From assembly GCF_002258315.1 (NCBI RefSeq), contig NZ_NOYD01000018.1, positions 186,001 through 250,000 of the forward strand: a stretch of 64,000 nucleotides of DNA, read 5' to 3'. Below are positions 61,759 through 64,000 of the stretch, one piece after another. Below the pieces are notes generated by a model. It was not told the DNA's origin. It made no database searches and saw nothing but the letters and a program-made list of their open reading frames with translations. The translations under genes and the position numbers were made by a program. The stretch's first letter is position 1. The number at the start of each line of letters is the position of its first letter. Source of the DNA: Rhodococcus sp. 06-462-5 (GTDB lineage Bacteria; Actinomycetota; Actinomycetes; Mycobacteriales; Mycobacteriaceae).

Positions 61759-62034
61759 GTGGACACCGCCGCCGACGTATTTGCGGATGTGGTCGACGCG
61801 TGGCTGCTGCCGCCCAATCGCACTCTGCTCGTCGCCCGCTACACGCTGATTCTCGAGTCCTCACGATCCGACGAATTGGCACCGTTGTCGACCGCCGCGC
61901 GCAGTCGCTTCACCGCATTGGCGGAGTTGCTCTGTGCCGCAGCCGGTGTCGGTTCCGGGGAAGCTTCCATGGACCCGGCGATTCGGCTTGTGGCCTGGGC
62001 AGACGGTGGCGGTAAGGAGAAACTACGATCGTAG
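61759..62034 (+). pseudogene. Fragment of a TetR-family regulator C-terminal domain
   Basis: A 91-residue frame whose sequence (ARYTLILESSRSDELAPL, RFTALAELLCAAAG, RLVAWADG) looks like the ligand-binding C-terminal half of a TetR repressor. There is no HTH upstream; the 139 bases before it contain no continuation in any frame. Likely a relic. It does not match the TetR gene at the window end in its visible part, which is N-terminal. Confidence 0.45.
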
Positions 62035-62082
62035 TGTTCCGTCGATTCGACGGACGGGGGATATTCGGCCGAGGGGTGGACG

Positions 62083-62949
62083 ATGATCGAGGAACAGACG
62101 ACTTTCACGGTGGACGGTTTCGAAGTAGCCGCAGTGTTGACTTTGCCCGAAGGAGAGAACGCCATGCCGTGCCCGGCGGTGTTCACGGCTCCTGGGTTCG
62201 CCGGAGTGAAGGAAATGCTCATACCGAACTACAGCGCAGACCTGGCCACAGGTGGGGTGGCATCGCTCGCATTCGACTACCCGGGGTTCGGCGCAAGCGG
62301 AGGCGACGTACGCCAGCACATCGACCTACCTCAGCAGTTGCGGTCCTTCCATGCCGCGCTCGACGTACTGGCGCGCGACCCACGGATCGATTCCGACCGA
62401 ATTGCCGTGTGGGGAACCAGCATGTCGGGAGGGCATGCCATTGCTGTAGCCGCGGACGATCCGCGAGTGAAAGCGGTCGCCGCGATCATCCCGTTCATCC
62501 ACCTCACTCCCACCGGCAATCTCGAGCTCGCACCGGTCATCGTTCGGGACGCGCTGCGACGTCTGTTCCGCAGGCCGGGACTGACCATTCCGGCGGCGGG
62601 ACGGCCGGGTGAGGTGGCGACGATGAATTCGGACGGAGCCTACGAATGGTCACAGGAAATGGCGCGCGGAGCGGAGAACTACCGCAACGAGGTGACCGTC
62701 GCTTCGCTACCGGCCATGTTGCGGTGGTCGACGCGCAAGGCGGCAGCCCGACTCACCGTTCCGGTTCTCGCGATACTCGCCGAATCCGACACGATCACTC
62801 CGCCCTCGCGAGTGCGCACAGCGTTCGCTGACGTCGACACGGTCGAGTACGTGTCCTACCCCGAATCGCACTTCGAGCTGTTCACCGATCACGCTGACGC
62901 AGTTCGTAAGTCGACGGTGGAGTGGTTGGTCGACAAGCTCGGGGAATGA
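62083..62949 (+). CDS. Alpha/beta hydrolase
   Basis: A 288-residue alpha/beta hydrolase: FTAPGFAGVKE (oxyanion), nucleophile elbow GTSMSGG near 107-113, ILAESDTITPP (acid) and SHFELF with the catalytic His near 267. The pattern resembles actinobacterial acyl esterases or dienelactone-hydrolase-like proteins. No signal peptide; cytoplasmic. Substrate unknown. ATG 62083 in good context, 48 bases after the TetR fragment. Confidence 0.8.
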   Translation: MIEEQTTFTVDGFEVAAVLTLPEGENAMPCPAVFTAPGFAGVKEMLIPNYSADLATGGVASLAFDYPGFGASGGDVRQHIDLPQQLRSFHAALDVLARDPRIDSDRIAVWGTSMSGGHAIAVAADDPRVKAVAAIIPFIHLTPTGNLELAPVIVRDALRRLFRRPGLTIPAAGRPGEVATMNSDGAYEWSQEMARGAENYRNEVTVASLPAMLRWSTRKAAARLTVPVLAILAESDTITPPSRVRTAFADVDTVEYVSYPESHFELFTDHADAVRKSTVEWLVDKLGE

Positions 62950-62976
62950 CTCGCGGCACGTGACGTGATGGGTCTT

Positions 62977-63591
62977 TCAGTGCGCGAGGGCCTGCTGTCG
63001 GCCGGCTACTCGGGCGGCAATGGCAGAAGCGAGATCGGCGACCTCCGCAGCGAGAGCGTCGCTGGTCTTGGTATCGGTTTCGTGCAGGAAAGTCGTCCAT
63101 CCGACTGTCGCACCGCAGTATTCGACGATGCCCCGTTCGATCTGCGTCCGAAACGCGTCGTACACGCCGTGGCGATCGAAGCTGTCGGCGTCGTCGCCGG
63201 CAAGGGAGACCAAGTGGACGGTGAGTCGATCCAGCTTCTTGACGATGCCGTAGTCCGCAGTGAGGTCGTAGGCCCATCCGCTGACGAAGACGCGATCGAT
63301 CCACCCTTTGAGCAGGGCGGGCATGGACCACCAGTACATCGGGAAGACCAGAACCAGGTGATCGGCGCGGTCGATTCGTTCCTGTTCGGCCCGCACGTCC
63401 GCGGGCGTGTTTCCCTTTCCCCGAAACAGGTCGAGGTCGCCACCGGCGAACCGTGGGTCGAAGTTCTCCGCGGCGAGATCGGCCGTCTCGACGGTGCCAC
63501 CTGCGGTGCGGATCGCGTCCGATACGGCGCGGGCGACGTGGTGGGTCAGGGAATCGGGGTCGGAATGGGAGACTACGACGAGTGCGGTCAT
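62977..63591 (-). CDS. Flavodoxin-fold NAD(P)H quinone reductase (MdaB/KefF type)
   Basis: A 204-residue protein: ALVVVSHSDPDSLTHHVARA (FMN phosphate loop), LVFPMYWWSMPALLKGWIDR (family signature near 80-99), FVSGWAYDL and LVSLAGDDADSF. It reduces quinones or other electrophiles with two electrons. It is divergent from a TetR gene 81 bases away, a common regulator-target pair. ATG 63591 is the family start. Confidence 0.85.
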   Translation of the reverse strand: MTALVVVSHSDPDSLTHHVARAVSDAIRTAGGTVETADLAAENFDPRFAGGDLDLFRGKGNTPADVRAEQERIDRADHLVLVFPMYWWSMPALLKGWIDRVFVSGWAYDLTADYGIVKKLDRLTVHLVSLAGDDADSFDRHGVYDAFRTQIERGIVEYCGATVGWTTFLHETDTKTSDALAAEVADLASAIAARVAGRQQALAH

Positions 63592-63633
63592 GGCTGATTC
63601 CTTCGGGTGAGGTGAAAACGGCTATGTACCAAC

Positions 63634-63644
63634 AGTAGGTTACT
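63634..63644. promoter_or_regulatory. Candidate TetR operator between divergent genes
   Basis: AGTA-GGT-TACT is a short perfect inverted repeat in the 81-base gap between the quinone reductase and TetR genes. Small and AT-rich relative to surroundings; plausible autoregulatory site. Confidence 0.3.
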
Positions 63645-63672
63645 ATTCGTATATAGCGCAAGGAGGTGCCCG

Positions 63673-64000
63673 ATGGCCCGGACGCGACTGTCTCGCTCCG
63701 ACCGATACGACCAGTTGGTAGCGGTCTCCTGGGCTCTCGTGCGAGCGGAGGGGGCCGACGCTCTGACACTCGGCCGACTCGCCGAACATGCCGGCGTCGC
63801 AAAACCCGTGGTGTACAGCCACTTCGCCTCGCGTGCAGAACTCCTGGCCGCCCTGTTCACCGAATTCGACGACCGGCAAACGGTCATGCTCGAGGAATCC
63901 CTCCGCTCCGCGCCCACCTCGTTGAACGGACGCGCACAGGCCATCGCCAACTCGTACGTGGGCTGCGCGTTGGCACAGGGGCGTGAGCTGACGGGTGTGT
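63673..64000 (+). CDS. TetR-family transcriptional regulator (partial at window end)
   Basis: Starts at ATG 63673 after a near-perfect AAGGAGGTG site. The visible 109 residues contain the TetR HTH: LGRLAEHAGVAKPVVYSHFA (about 37-56) and ASRAELLAALF. The C-terminal ligand domain is cut by the window end. It presumably represses the divergent quinone reductase gene in response to an electrophile; inferred from arrangement. Confidence 0.85.
   Translation, partial: MARTRLSRSDRYDQLVAVSWALVRAEGADALTLGRLAEHAGVAKPVVYSHFASRAELLAALFTEFDDRQTVMLEESLRSAPTSLNGRAQAIANSYVGCALAQGRELTGV

Overview
The window is high-GC actinobacterial DNA. An EspR-type regulator, a MAB_1171c-type membrane protein, an MpaB/Lcp-family oxygenase and a Ddn-type F420 reductase point to the mycolic-acid bacteria (Mycobacteriales), most likely Rhodococcus or a close relative. 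This placement is inference from gene content; no rRNA or other marker gene is present.

Left arm, 1-16 kb. A lower-GC block (about 1-4.5 kb) carries an ABC-three-component conflict system (tail of an upstream gene, middle component, Rad50-like ATPase) and an unrelated membrane-protein gene behind a 65-codon ORF. It abuts a PucR-family regulator gene that has lost its DNA-binding end near 4977. From there to 14247 runs one long minus-strand catabolic operon: flavin monooxygenase, alpha/beta hydrolase, amidohydrolase, CoA-transferase, citryl-CoA-lyase-like enzyme, LigB and LigA extradiol dioxygenase subunits, LeuD-like hydratase subunit. A divergent IclR regulator lies at 14616. Together they read as an uncharacterised route that hydroxylates and ring-opens an aromatic or N-heteroaromatic acid and ends in a CoA-dependent C-C cleavage.

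Accessory middle, 15.5-34.3 kb. Two decayed AbiE (type IV toxin-antitoxin) loci, at 15.5 and 23.4 kb, bracket a minus-strand candidate defence operon: a HEPN-motif protein, an Mrr-like nuclease-helicase with eight helicase-associated repeats, a one-TM protein and a small protein. Two 173-bp direct repeats ending in a tRNA-Thr(UGU)-like sequence sit at 22.9 and 34.0 kb, about 11 kb apart. Between them are a Tat-exported cholesterol-oxidase-like flavoenzyme with a secreted partner and a 32-aa membrane peptide, a repeat-rich secreted protein behind a 20-codon leader, an ImmA/IrrE-type metallopeptidase, a MAB_1171c-type membrane protein, an EspR-like regulator, two DUF3263-like small proteins and a diguanylate cyclase. 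No integrase or transposase is visible.

Right arm, 34.3-64 kb, looks like ordinary chromosome. It holds a DUF368 lipid transporter, an aldo/keto reductase, cyanase, and a nine-gene stress operon (dnaK-grpE-dnaJ-cbpM-clpB-thioredoxin-ZnF_UBP-cNMP/TrxR fusion-hydrolase). Then come a PhyH oxygenase flanked by two methyltransferases, an MpaB oxygenase, an acyl-CoA dehydrogenase, SelO, a FecBCD-type ABC importer with a possible IdeR box, a Ddn-type reductase, a second diguanylate cyclase, secreted and hydrolase genes, and a flavodoxin-fold quinone reductase divergent from a TetR gene cut by the window end.
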